Shown here: one piece after another, positions 24,520-32,895 of the stretch | How positions within the stretch are numbered: the first letter of the stretch is position 1 | Layout: each line of letters begins with the position of its first letter | Assembly: GCF_016765675.1 (NCBI RefSeq) | Contig: NZ_JAESWB010000005.1 | Location: 62,001-126,000 of the forward strand | Reading direction: 5' to 3' | From: Neobacillus paridis | GTDB taxonomy: Bacteria > Bacillota > Bacilli > Bacillales > Cytobacillaceae | Length of the DNA: 64,000 nt | The notes under the pieces: model-generated | Databases searched by the model: none | Told to the model about the DNA's origin: nothing | What the model saw: only the letters and a program-made list of their open reading frames with translations | Position numbers and translations under genes: made by a program

Positions 24520-24848
24520 TGAAAGACAGTTCTCCTTCGTTTGTTTGCAGTTTTGTCCTTCATCACCGGTATGAAGGACAGTTCTCCTTCATTTTCCTGG
24601 TGTTTTGTCCTTCATCGTGCTTATGAAAGACAGTTCGCTCTTGTTTACCTAGTGTTTTGTCCTTCATCGTGCTTATGAAGGACAGTTCGCTCTTGTTTAC
24701 CTGGTGTTTTGTCCTTCATCGTGCTTATGAAGGACAGTTCGCTCTTGTTTACCTGGTGTTTTGTCCTTCATCGTGCTTATGAAGGACAGTTCACTCTTGT
24801 TTACCTGGTGTTTTGTCCTTCATCTCCCTTATGGGGGACAGTCTCCCC
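24519..24848. repeat. Tandem 52-bp repeats, each an imperfect-loop hairpin (six units plus a decayed seventh)
   Basis: Units begin at 24519, 24571, 24623, 24675, 24727, 24779 and 24831, exactly 52 bp apart. Each opens ATGAAGGACA (or one change) and closes TGTCCTTCAT, which is its reverse complement, enclosing a 24-26 base loop, then a 6-7 base linker. Units 4 and 5 are identical; units 1 and 2 differ mainly in the loop; the seventh has decayed to GGGGGACAGTCTCCCC. The array starts on the stop codon of the sleL-like gene. It has no spacer diversity or cas genes, so it is not CRISPR. Confidence 0.95.
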
Positions 24849-24906
24849 TAGTTATCTCTTAATATTGTTCCTCACCCTTTAGAAAGGTTTATATTGAAGG
24901 AAAAGA

Positions 24907-25038
24907 GAGCATGGCTTTGGCGGAATGATGTTATGGGAAACCGGCCTTGATGCCCCAGAGAATGATGGTTTGACCGCCGTGATTTTTAATGAGCTAATAA
25001 ACGACAATATCACCTATTATACTGCACTGCAACGATAG
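24907..25038 (+). pseudogene. Remnant: C-terminal tail of a GH18-like gene
   Basis: An open frame of 43 codons with no proper start ends at TAG 25036-25038. It reads EHGFGGMMLWETGLDAPEND... and then AVIFNEL, which resembles the last beta-strand and helix of a GH18 hydrolase (a GG-x-M-x-W-E type motif). Upstream the frame is closed by TGA at about 24895. A good terminator follows, as at the end of a former gene. The stretch 24849-25226 otherwise holds AT-rich sequence without a gene. Confidence 0.5.
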
Positions 25039-25067
25039 CCTGGCAAATATGTCGGGTTATTTTTTTG
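25037..25067 (+). terminator. Terminator after the GH18-like remnant
   Basis: AGCCTGGCA (25037-25045) pairs throughout, with three wobbles, with TGTCGGGTT (25050-25058) around AATA, then ATTTTTTT. Confidence 0.7.
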
Positions 25068-25226
25068 TAAAAATTTCACCATGAATCTGGTCATTAGGAA
25101 AGCTGGCAATTTTGTCTGCCTGCGCCAATTTTGGAATTTGCCACATATTTTTCAAGTTTTATTGCAGGAAATTGTCGAAGAAAATAGAACCAAGTAAAAG
25201 AGTCTTAAATTCGGGAGGTAAAGAGA

Positions 25227-25589
25227 ATGCGTAAATTTTTAACTTTATTATGTGGGGGAATCCTTGCCTTTTCATTATTTGCATGGACCGGCAGCCCGGT
25301 AAAAGCAGCAGAGCCTGGAGATGATTGTGGCTGCCACGATCTTATTCCGCTTCAAGGTGCCGAACGAAACAAAATTGTTGCAAAATTGATCAGCAGTGAT
25401 GCCTTTAAAGCAGTGAAGAAGGAAGCAAAAAAGAATGGCTATTCCTGGAATGGGGCAAACGAAGTGGAAGTTGTTATTCCTGCTGAAGGAGTGACAATGG
25501 TTGGGGCAAAATTTACAAACAACCAAGGAAACGCATTAATGTTTGTTTTCACCAATGGTGTCTTTGTCGGTACAACCCCAGCGGATTAG
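25227..25589 (+). CDS. Small secreted protein, unknown function
   Basis: 120 residues. A clear signal peptide (RKFLTLLCGGILAFSLFAW, cleavage probably after PVKAA near residue 28) is followed by a mature acidic start with CGCHD and a compact domain: LQGAERNKIVAKLISSDAFKAVKKEAKKNGYSWNG, then two beta-strand stretches (EVEVVIPAEGVTMVGAKF; ALMFVFTNGVFVG). GGGAGGTAAAGAG gives a strong RBS. I do not recognise a named family with certainty; the mature domain faintly recalls the immunity part of halocin C8-type precursors, but no Cys-rich peptide part is present. It is monocistronic with its own terminator. Confidence 0.8.
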   Translation: MRKFLTLLCGGILAFSLFAWTGSPVKAAEPGDDCGCHDLIPLQGAERNKIVAKLISSDAFKAVKKEAKKNGYSWNGANEVEVVIPAEGVTMVGAKFTNNQGNALMFVFTNGVFVGTTPAD

Positions 25590-25596
25590 AAAAGTG

Positions 25597-25626
25597 ATTC
25601 CCAACCTTTTCCGGTTGGGAATTTGT
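25597..25626. terminator. Bidirectional terminator between secreted protein and MBL gene
   Basis: ATTCCCAACC (25597-25606) and GGTTGGGAAT (25613-25622) form a perfect 10-bp stem between convergent genes. Confidence 0.85.
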
Positions 25627-26567
25627 TATATTGCCTCATAATACCATATTCCATTTTCAAAGCTTTTCTCACACTGGTTGTTGGAATACAAGTACTCTAG
25701 ATGGGCAATCGTTTCTCCGATGGCAAAGCGGGTTTCATGGGTTGTTAACGGCTTTGTAAACAGCTGCTTGCAGACTTGATAGATCGTCGCTGGAGATTGT
25801 ATGTAATCGTACACTTCATTCAGACGATCATGATGGTGGGAGATTAATTCGGCAATTCTCTTATTGGCATTTTGAAACGGTTTACCGTGAGAGGGAATCA
25901 CATATTCCGCCTCTAATGATTCAATTTTTCCTAAAGATTCGAAGAACGCCTCTAATGGGTTGGGAATCCCGCGAAACCAATAGGAAATATTCGGAGTGAT
26001 TTTCGGCAAAATATGGTCAGTTGAAAACAGGATGCTGTTCGCTTTGTTATACAAACATATTAATCCATCAGAATGACCGGGTGTGAAAATCACCTCATAT
26101 TCATTTTTTCCAAATACCAGTTTTGAGCCCTCTTCAAGATGGCCTCCCACCTTTGGATATGGCTTTACCCGGGGATTAAAGCTCCCTTCATCGTTGGTCA
26201 GTTCAACTGCGACATTTTTCGGCAGTCCGCATGTATGATAATGATCCTTGACCTTCTCAAGCGATTCCGGCTCCCAAAATATTCTGGCGGCTTCATCATC
26301 TACCTTCGTCATCCATACATCTGCATTCGTTAGCTGCTGTAATGTCCCACCATAGCCATAATGGTCGGGATGTAGATGAGTAAGAATGATGGTCGAAATG
26401 TCATATTTGTCGATATAAGGTTTCCAGATTTCCCTTGAAACCTGATTATTTAAACCCGTATCAATAATGGTCCAGCCCTTGGAACCTTCTGCAAAAAAAC
26501 AATTCACGTGATTTAAGCGAAAAGGTAAGGGGATTGTAACTTGAGTGACTCCAATATCCTCTAACAA
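25626..26567 (-). CDS. MBL-fold metallo-hydrolase
   Basis: 313 residues. The metal-binding motif THLHPDH (about residues 63-69), the downstream His in FTPGHSDG, Asp in LFSTDHIL and His in IPSHGKPF make a complete binuclear site. A C-terminal extension of about 70 residues (IYQVCKQLFTKPLTTHETRFAIGETIAHLEYL) looks like the winged-helix tail found in LACTB2-type MBL proteins. TTG 26567 is the start, nine bases after AAGGAG. It is a single gene. Substrate could be a thioester, lactone or nucleic acid; sequence alone cannot tell. Confidence 0.87.
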   Translation of the reverse strand: MLEDIGVTQVTIPLPFRLNHVNCFFAEGSKGWTIIDTGLNNQVSREIWKPYIDKYDISTIILTHLHPDHYGYGGTLQQLTNADVWMTKVDDEAARIFWEPESLEKVKDHYHTCGLPKNVAVELTNDEGSFNPRVKPYPKVGGHLEEGSKLVFGKNEYEVIFTPGHSDGLICLYNKANSILFSTDHILPKITPNISYWFRGIPNPLEAFFESLGKIESLEAEYVIPSHGKPFQNANKRIAELISHHHDRLNEVYDYIQSPATIYQVCKQLFTKPLTTHETRFAIGETIAHLEYLYSNNQCEKSFENGIWYYEAI

Positions 26568-26684
26568 ACTACCGAACTCCTTCCGTGACTAATCAATTTT
26601 TCTAAATTATCAATCTATTACTATCATGCCATAATGCTTTCAAAAAATAAATAAAAATAACCTCGCGACGACACCAGGAACACC

Positions 26685-26724
26685 ATAAAAATGGGACTTC
26701 CCTCGAATTTGTTCCGGAAGCCCC
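26685..26724 (-). terminator. Terminator after the 81-residue ORF
   Basis: Minus-strand GGGGCTTCC pairs with GGAAGTCCC, then ATTTTTATGG. Confidence 0.7.
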
Positions 26725-26733
26725 ATTGTTCAT

Positions 26734-26979
26734 TTAGCTGATTTGCTCTTCGCTTTCGCCATTTATTATGGTTCGTTTATTTGGAATAATGGTTAGGTTC
26801 GATTTTTTAAGTAAATAATAAAAATGGTCGAGCGGCATTGCTCCGTGCCCTTTACCATCTCCAAGAGTGAATTGTACCGTGGTTCCGTTATTGGTAATGA
26901 TCGTCATCGATTCGGCCGCGTTAAAATAGCCTTGAATGTTTTGCGAAATTTGAAACTTTGTCCCTGCTTCAATCGACAT
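26734..26979 (-). CDS. Small unknown protein (81 residues)
   Basis: Begins at ATG 26979, seven bases after AAAGGAG; the longer frame from 27036 has no RBS. The product has no signal or membrane segment: FQISQNIQGYFNAAESMTIITNNGTTVQFTLGDGKGHGAMPLDHFYYLLKK..., a beta-rich start then a helix. The hydrophobic/polar pattern and strong RBS plus terminator indicate a real gene. Family not recognised. Confidence 0.72.
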   Translation of the reverse strand: MSIEAGTKFQISQNIQGYFNAAESMTIITNNGTTVQFTLGDGKGHGAMPLDHFYYLLKKSNLTIIPNKRTIINGESEEQIS

Positions 26980-27082
26980 TCCGTCTCTCCTTTCGTTCGA
27001 TTTTTCAAACAGTATTCCCCATTTATTTAAAAACATACTTCAATTTTCAAATCCAGCCCATTCACCATACTGTCTGAAAATT

Positions 27083-27111
27083 AAAAAACCCCTTCAAATT
27101 GAAGGAGTTTT
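27083..27111 (-). terminator. Terminator of the proBA operon
   Basis: Minus-strand AAAACTCCTTCA and TGAAGGGGTTTT enclose a 3-base loop, followed by a T run. It begins at the proA stop codon. Confidence 0.85.
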
Positions 27112-28351
27112 ATCCGCGGATCTGGCCATTTCCTTGGACAATCGCTTTTGTTGTAGTGATCGCTTTCAGTCCCATCGGTCCGCGGGCATGCAGCTTTTGT
27201 GTACTGATGCCGATTTCTGCCCCATAGCCAAACTGTTCACCATCAGTAAAGCGGGTGGAGGCATTATGATACAACACCGCGGCATCCACGGCCTGGAAAA
27301 ATAACCGGACATTTTCAGCTGTTTCACTAATAATTGCTTCCGAATGTCTCGTTCCATAGCGGTCAATATGGTCAATTGCCTCCGCTAAGTCATCGACAAG
27401 CCTTACCGCCAAAATCGGCGCTAAATATTCTCGCGACCAATCCTCTTCCCCGGCCTCATTTACGAACTCATAAGCTGCTGCCAATTGCTTATCGCCGCGA
27501 AGTTCAACCCCTTTTTCCTGCAGGGTTTCAAGAAGCTCGCGAACATACGGCCACTCCTTATGAATCAGCAGTGTTTCCATCGCGTTACATACAGATGGAC
27601 GCTGCAGCTTGGCATTAACTGCGATCTCCATGGCCATATTTTCAACAGCCGATTGATCAATGAAAATATGGCAGTTTCCCACCCCGGTTTCCAACACGGG
27701 AACTGTCGCATTTTGAACCACTGTTTGAATCAACCCTGCACCGCCGCGCGGAATCAATACATCTAAAAATTGGTTCAGCCGAAACATTTGCGAAGCCGTT
27801 TCCCTGCTCGTATCCTCAAGCAACTGTACCGCATCTTCGGGAATTGCCGTTTCTGCTAAAGCGGCATGCATAATCGCAACGAGCGCTTTATTAGAATGAA
27901 GTGCTGAAGTACTGCCTCTGAGCAGCACTGCATTTCCTGCCTTTAAGCAGAGGCTGGCGGCATCAACGGTTACATTCGGCCGGGCTTCATAAACCATGCC
28001 AATCACACCTAATGGAACGCGGACAGTTTGAATATACAAGCCATTTGGACGCTCCCATGCTTCCAGCACTTCTCCAATTGGATCTTCCAATGCCACAACC
28101 TGATGGATACCTTCAACCATTTGATTAATCCGGTCACTTGTCAACAGCAGCCGATCCAAAAGAGAGGCTGACAGCCCTTTTTCTTTGCCTTCTTTCATAT
28201 CTTTTTCATTTTCACGTAAGATCCATTCTTTTTCATTGGCTATTTTGTCAGCCATATAAGCCAAAGCGGCATTTTTTTCCCATGTCGAAAGCATGGCCAG
28301 TTTTTTTGAAGCTGCTTTTAGCTTTCCTGCTTTTTCTAATAATTCACTCAT
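27110..28351 (-). CDS. proA: Gamma-glutamyl phosphate reductase (glutamate-5-semialdehyde dehydrogenase)
   Basis: 413 residues; NADPH-dependent reduction of gamma-glutamyl phosphate to glutamate semialdehyde, the second step of proline synthesis. Family motifs are [43 protein letters not shown], and the active-site region [12 protein letters not shown] with the catalytic Cys. The end [22 protein letters not shown] is characteristic. ATG 28351 lies seven bases after GGAGGGG. It follows proB by four bases in the same operon, and both are governed by the T-box leader in front of proB. Confidence 0.97.
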   Translation of the reverse strand: MSELLEKAGKLKAASKKLAMLSTWEKNAALAYMADKIANEKEWILRENEKDMKEGKEKGLSASLLDRLLLTSDRINQMVEGIHQVVALEDPIGEVLEAWERPNGLYIQTVRVPLGVIGMVYEARPNVTVDAASLCLKAGNAVLLRGSTSALHSNKALVAIMHAALAETAIPEDAVQLLEDTSRETASQMFRLNQFLDVLIPRGGAGLIQTVVQNATVPVLETGVGNCHIFIDQSAVENMAMEIAVNAKLQRPSVCNAMETLLIHKEWPYVRELLETLQEKGVELRGDKQLAAAYEFVNEAGEEDWSREYLAPILAVRLVDDLAEAIDHIDRYGTRHSEAIISETAENVRLFFQAVDAAVLYHNASTRFTDGEQFGYGAEIGISTQKLHARGPMGLKAITTTKAIVQGNGQIRG

Positions 28352-28355
28352 CACA

Positions 28356-29468
28356 TTACCCCTCCCATAAGCTCACCCAGTTATCGCGATGGATGACCTC
28401 TGCTTTTTTATTGATCGAAAAACGCTTTGTTTCAGTACTTGACAGCCCCTTGACCCTGACCAAATCCTTTGCAGAAAAATAAATCTGTCCCTTGCCAATG
28501 ATTTTCCCTTTTTGATTGCGAACCTCCACCACGTCTAAAGCATTAAAGTCACCTATCACATTTGTCACCCCAACCGGAAGCAGGCTTTTCCCTTTTTGAA
28601 TTATTGCTTGCTCGGCACCTTCATCAATTTCAATGATCCCGCCAACTTGAGAATGGAAGGCAATCCACTGTTTTCGCATTTGCATCTGTGACTGGAAAGG
28701 ACCGCCGATATAAGTTCCATCCCCTTTGCCAGCTAAAATGTCGACCAGTTTTTCCTTGCCTGCTCCGGTCCCAACAAAAACACTGACCCCAAGTGATAAA
28801 GCCTTCTTTGCGGCCAATAGTTTCGATTTCATTCCGCCGGTGCCAACTGCTGAGCCATTTTCATCGGCCAATCCAAGAAGCTGCTCTGAAACCTCAGGAA
28901 TGAAATGATATTTCTTGGCCTCCTTCGACTCTTTTGGGTTTCCATCGTACAGTCCATTGACATCTGTCAAAATAATTAAGGCATTGGCATGTAAAAACCC
29001 GCTGACAAGCGCTGACAACATATCGTTGTCGCCAAAGGTTAATTCCTCTAAAGAAACAGAATCATTTTCATTGATAATCGGCACCATCCCTCGGTGGAGC
29101 AATTCAGTCATCGCTGAATATAAATTTTGAAACCTGGTCTGGCTGTAAAAATCCTCCCGAGTCAACAATATTTGCGCTGGCACGATGTGATATTGTTGAA
29201 AAAGCTGGTTATAATGCTGCATTAATAACCCTTGGCCGACAGCCGCCGCAGCCTGCTTACCGGCAACTGTCTTCGGTCTGGCTGGATATCCAAGGGCATG
29301 AAAGCCGGCGGCAACGGCACCTGATGAAATCAGGATAACATCATGCCCCTGCTGCTTAAGATAAGAAATTGCTGCTACATGATCCTTGATTCTTTCTTCA
29401 GATATCGTTCCACAGCTATTTGTCAGTGAACTGCTGCCAATTTTCACGACCACCAGTTGTTTCCTCAT
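28356..29468 (-). CDS. proB: Glutamate 5-kinase
   Basis: 370 residues; ATP-dependent phosphorylation of glutamate, the first and feedback-controlled step of proline synthesis. The amino-acid-kinase domain (1 to about 260) has [48 protein letters not shown] and [15 protein letters not shown]; the C-terminal PUA domain spans roughly 275-360. It is the first gene of proBA. A T-box lies directly upstream, which points to an anabolic operon induced by uncharged tRNA-Pro rather than a salt-stress proHJ-type operon. Confidence 0.97.
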   Translation of the reverse strand: MRKQLVVVKIGSSSLTNSCGTISEERIKDHVAAISYLKQQGHDVILISSGAVAAGFHALGYPARPKTVAGKQAAAAVGQGLLMQHYNQLFQQYHIVPAQILLTREDFYSQTRFQNLYSAMTELLHRGMVPIINENDSVSLEELTFGDNDMLSALVSGFLHANALIILTDVNGLYDGNPKESKEAKKYHFIPEVSEQLLGLADENGSAVGTGGMKSKLLAAKKALSLGVSVFVGTGAGKEKLVDILAGKGDGTYIGGPFQSQMQMRKQWIAFHSQVGGIIEIDEGAEQAIIQKGKSLLPVGVTNVIGDFNALDVVEVRNQKGKIIGKGQIYFSAKDLVRVKGLSSTETKRFSINKKAEVIHRDNWVSLWEG

Positions 29469-29487
29469 TCCTCAAACCCTCTTTTTG

Positions 29488-29748
29488 AAAAAATAAAAAA
29501 AACGACTCTTCTGTCCTATAACAAAGGACGGAAAAATCGTTTCCGCGGTACCACCTTTTTTGATGCCTGGTGTCAGGCACCCGCTTTAATCCCGTAACGT
29601 GGGTCTTTAACCGGCTTATGTTGGCATAAGCAGATTTCTTAGGGCAGGTTCAATCAGCTTTCCGTGAGAAACCTTTCAGCCACCGGGTTTCACTCTCTGG
29701 CACGTTCCCTTGATTTACTAGTCCCTAACCATTTCCAGATTTTTATTT
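29488..29748 (-). promoter_or_regulatory. T-box leader of proBA (proline)
   Basis: On the minus strand the antiterminator T-box AAAAAAGGTGGTACCGCGG is present at 29542-29560, and the terminator follows at about 29488-29532 (TCCGTCCT/AGGACAGA inside AAACGA/TCGTTT, T-rich end). Stem-I sequence upstream includes GGTGGCTGAAAGG and GAACCTGCCCTAAG; CCT in the latter is the likely specifier codon for proline, matching proBA. T-boxes bind uncharged tRNA and let transcription continue. The leader also contains TGCCTGACACCAGGCA, a short hairpin seen elsewhere in the window. Confidence 0.93.
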
Positions 29749-29754
29749 TCTTTG

Positions 29755-29783
29755 ATTATCCTTAGAAATGGCTAAATTGTCAA
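29755..29783 (-). promoter_or_regulatory. Promoter of the proBA T-box transcript
   Basis: Minus strand TTGACA (29778-29783), 17-base spacer, GATAAT (29755-29760). Confidence 0.82.
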
Positions 29784-29846
29784 TATAATTTTTCGAAAAT
29801 TAAAAAAGCAATCGTTTAGCTGTAAATATTTGCTTTTTAACCGATT

Positions 29847-29878
29847 CAAAAACCCGAGCGCCAAGAACACGCTCGAGT
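29847..29878 (-). terminator. Terminator of the aminotransferase
   Basis: ACTCGAGCG (29870-29878 on minus) pairs with CGCTCGGGT (29852-29860), followed by TTTTT. Confidence 0.85.
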
Positions 29879-29887
29879 CTCTTCAGC

Positions 29888-31243
29888 CTATTTAATTTTA
29901 TTCAATGCCTCCGTCAGCGTATTAACCAAAAAGTTCAAATCCTTTTCTTCGATACTTAATGGCGGTGCTAACGTAAGGACGTTATTATAACCGGCCACTG
30001 TTGCTCCGTTTTTGCCTATAATCACCCCGTTTTCCTTGCAGCTGGCGATTACCTGGTTAACCAGACCAACCGCTAACGGCTCTTTTGACGCCTTATCCTT
30101 CACTAATTCAATGCCGACCAACAAACCTTTGCCACGAACATTGCCCACATATGGGTGATCTTGAAGCTTGTTTTGCAAATCGTTGATTAGTTTTTCTCCC
30201 AATTCCCGCGAACGCTCAAATAAGTTTTCTTTTTCCATTAACTCAAGATTTTTCAGCGCCACTGCACAAGCCGCAGGATTGCCGCCAAATGTATTGACAT
30301 GCCGGAAATAATCATATTCCTCGGAACCTTTAAATGCCTCATAAATTTCTTTGCGGACTGCCGTAGCCGACAGCGGCAGATAGGCACTGGTGATCCCTTT
30401 TGCCATCGTGATAATATCTGGCTTAACCCCGTAGTTCATGAATCCAAATGGTTTGCCTGTCCGGCCAAAACCACAGATCACTTCATCCACAATCAGCAGA
30501 GCGCCATGCTTCTCACACACTTCCTTCGCTGCTTTCATATACCCTTCCGGCGGGACAATCACCCCGCCGCCGGTAATAATCGGCTCCATGATCATCGTCG
30601 CAATGGTTTCACTCAGTTCCCACGTCATCGTCTGGTCAATTTCTTTGACAGAGGCCAATTCCCTCGGGTCGGCAACATTTGTATCATCCCGATAGGAATC
30701 TGGCGGTGAAACATGGATAAACCCAGGGGCAAGCGGCTCATATTTGAATTTTCTCTGAGCCTGGCCGGTTGCTGCTAAAGCTCCCATGGAGTTGCCATGG
30801 TAAGCACGGTAGCGGGAAACAATTTTGTAGCGATTATGTTCACCCCGTTGCTGATGATATTGCCGGGCGATTTTAAAGGCGGTTTCATTGGCTTCGGAAC
30901 CGCTGTTGGAATAAAAAATAACATATTCGTCTTCAAGCATCTGGTTCAATTTTTCAGCCAGTTTTATTGCTGGTACATGGCTTTGGGATAAAGGAAAATA
31001 GGCCATTTGTTTTAATTGTTCATATGCGGCATCCGCCAATTCCGTCCTGCCATAGCCGATATTGACGCACCAGAGCCCTGCCATGGCATCCAAATAGCGC
31101 CTGCCATCAACGTCTGTAACCCACGAACCCTCTGCCTTTTCCGCAACAATGGAAGCCTTTGGGCTATGAGGCCGCATCGCATGCCAAACATATTGGTCAT
31201 CCTTTTCCAGCAACGTCTCTTGAAAGCGGTCTGTCTGTACCAT
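29888..31243 (-). CDS. Class III omega-aminotransferase, probably beta-alanine or beta-aminoisobutyrate transaminase
   Basis: 451 residues, PLP-dependent. Class III motifs: YSNSGSEANETAFKIARQYH, LIVDEVICGFGRTGKPFG, and the Schiff-base Lys in DIITMAKGITSAYLPLSA; HVNTFGGNPAACA completes the site. In the pyrimidine cluster the expected reaction is transfer of the amino group from beta-alanine (or beta-aminoisobutyrate) to a keto acid, giving a semialdehyde for the MmsA-type enzyme encoded just upstream. ATG 31243 is seven bases after GGAGGG. It lies 71 bases after the dehydrogenase stop, with a GACAGCT/AGCTGTC hairpin between (31268-31291), so both are probably on one transcript. Confidence 0.9.
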   Translation of the reverse strand: MVQTDRFQETLLEKDDQYVWHAMRPHSPKASIVAEKAEGSWVTDVDGRRYLDAMAGLWCVNIGYGRTELADAAYEQLKQMAYFPLSQSHVPAIKLAEKLNQMLEDEYVIFYSNSGSEANETAFKIARQYHQQRGEHNRYKIVSRYRAYHGNSMGALAATGQAQRKFKYEPLAPGFIHVSPPDSYRDDTNVADPRELASVKEIDQTMTWELSETIATMIMEPIITGGGVIVPPEGYMKAAKEVCEKHGALLIVDEVICGFGRTGKPFGFMNYGVKPDIITMAKGITSAYLPLSATAVRKEIYEAFKGSEEYDYFRHVNTFGGNPAACAVALKNLELMEKENLFERSRELGEKLINDLQNKLQDHPYVGNVRGKGLLVGIELVKDKASKEPLAVGLVNQVIASCKENGVIIGKNGATVAGYNNVLTLAPPLSIEEKDLNFLVNTLTEALNKIK

Positions 31244-31314
31244 CAACATTCCCTCCTATTTTTTACTGACAGCTCCTGCTTATAGCTGTCACAATCCGTA
31301 AGCTTTTACATTTC

Positions 31315-32778
31315 TTATTCAAACCTGGAAGTAATCATTTTCTTCCGGGTATAAAAATTCAAGCCATCCTTGCCGTTGACATGCATGTCACCATAGAAGG
31401 AATCCTTCCAGCCGGAGAACGGGAAGAAGGCCATGGTTGCCGGAACCCCAACATTGATCCCCAGCATCCCGGCGTCCGCTTCTTCACGGAACTTGCGGAT
31501 GGCTTTGGCATCATTGGTGTAAATCGTCGCGCCATTCCCATACCTTGACTTGCGGATATAATCCAGCCCCTCATCCAAGCTGTCGGCGCGCAATAAACTT
31601 AATACCGGAGCAAAAATTTCCTCCTTGGCAATGGTCATTTCCGGTGTTACGTGGTCAAAAATCGTGGCGCCAAGGAAATTTCCTTCCGGGTGATCACTCA
31701 TCTCGCGCCGGCCGTCACGGATTAAGTCAGCTCCCTCGGCAATTCCTTTTTCGATATAGCCCAGCACTTTTTCGCGATGTTCTTTGCGAATGACCGGCGT
31801 TAACAACACCTCATCATCCATGCCGTTGCCGATTACTAATTCATCAGCTTGTTTCTTTAGCTCGGCAACAAACCGTTGATTGTCGCCGACAATGACAACG
31901 GCACTGCAGGCCATACAGCGCTGACCGGCACTTCCGAAGGTAGAACTGATGATATGCTGAACCGCCTTTTCCAAATTGGCATCCGGCATGACAATATGAT
32001 GATTTTTGGCCCCGGATAGTGCCTGCACCCGTTTGCCGGCAGCAGCAGCACGTTCATATACATATTTCGCCACTGGCTGCGAACCGACAAACGAAATCGC
32101 GGCAATATCCTTATGCTCCAGCAATCCATTCACAACATCATAGGCGCCATGGACGACATTTAAGACCCCTTTTGGCGCCCCTGCCTCCGTGAACAGTTCC
32201 GCTAAACGATTGGCCAAAATCGGCGTCCGCTCCGAAGGCTTCAGCACAAACGTATTTCCGCAGGCAACCGCGAGCGGGAACATCCATAACGGCACCATCA
32301 TCGGAAAGTTGAACGGAGTAATGCCGCCAACAACTCCCACCGGGTAGCGGAACATTTCCGAATCGATATCCTCGGCGATCCCCGAGAGGGTTTCGCCCAT
32401 CATTAACGTTGGGGCACCACAGGCGAATTCAATGCATTCAATCCCGCGCTGGACCTCGCCATATGCTTCTTTGTAGGCCTTGCCATTTTCCTGAACAATC
32501 ATGCGGGCCAATTCTTCGTGGTTTTCGCTAATCAATGTATGGTATTTGAAGAGGATTCGTGCTCTTTTCGGAACAGGTACGTTTTTCCACTTTTGGAACG
32601 CTTCCTTGGCGGCCGCTACCGCGAGATCCACGTCTTCTTTCGACGATACTGGCACCTTGGTTAACAGTTGATTCGTTGCCGGATTTGGGACATCCAAAGT
32701 TTTTTCACTGGTGGAATCGACCCACTCACCATTAATAAAGTTTTTTAAAATCGCTGTATCGTTCTTTGTTACGCTCAT
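31315..32778 (-). CDS. mmsA: CoA-acylating (methyl)malonate-semialdehyde dehydrogenase
   Basis: 487 residues. Aldehyde dehydrogenase of the MmsA/IolA branch: GGITPFNFPMMVPLWMFPLAVACGNTFVLKPSERTP, FVGSQPVAKYVYERAAAAGKRVQALSGAKNHHIVMPDA, and the catalytic Cys in GSAGQRCMACSAVV. It turns malonate or methylmalonate semialdehyde into acetyl-CoA or propionyl-CoA with NAD+ and CoA. Here it would finish the breakdown of beta-alanine from uracil or beta-aminoisobutyrate from thymine. A TTGACA with ACAGAAT just beside it (32840s, minus) lies upstream and may be its promoter and a regulator half-site. Confidence 0.93.
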   Translation of the reverse strand: MSVTKNDTAILKNFINGEWVDSTSEKTLDVPNPATNQLLTKVPVSSKEDVDLAVAAAKEAFQKWKNVPVPKRARILFKYHTLISENHEELARMIVQENGKAYKEAYGEVQRGIECIEFACGAPTLMMGETLSGIAEDIDSEMFRYPVGVVGGITPFNFPMMVPLWMFPLAVACGNTFVLKPSERTPILANRLAELFTEAGAPKGVLNVVHGAYDVVNGLLEHKDIAAISFVGSQPVAKYVYERAAAAGKRVQALSGAKNHHIVMPDANLEKAVQHIISSTFGSAGQRCMACSAVVIVGDNQRFVAELKKQADELVIGNGMDDEVLLTPVIRKEHREKVLGYIEKGIAEGADLIRDGRREMSDHPEGNFLGATIFDHVTPEMTIAKEEIFAPVLSLLRADSLDEGLDYIRKSRYGNGATIYTNDAKAIRKFREEADAGMLGINVGVPATMAFFPFSGWKDSFYGDMHVNGKDGLNFYTRKKMITSRFE

Positions 32779-32895
32779 TTTCTCATCCCCCTTTGTTAAA
32801 TTTCGCTTATATCTTCATTATCACTAAACCTTATACCGCTTTCATTAGACATTCTGTCAAATCGCTCGATTCATTTTTTCCACGAATTGAACAGC

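Noticed and set aside
24519..24848. CRISPR array
   Set aside because: The 52-bp units are whole tandem repeats without diverse spacers, and there are no cas genes nearby.
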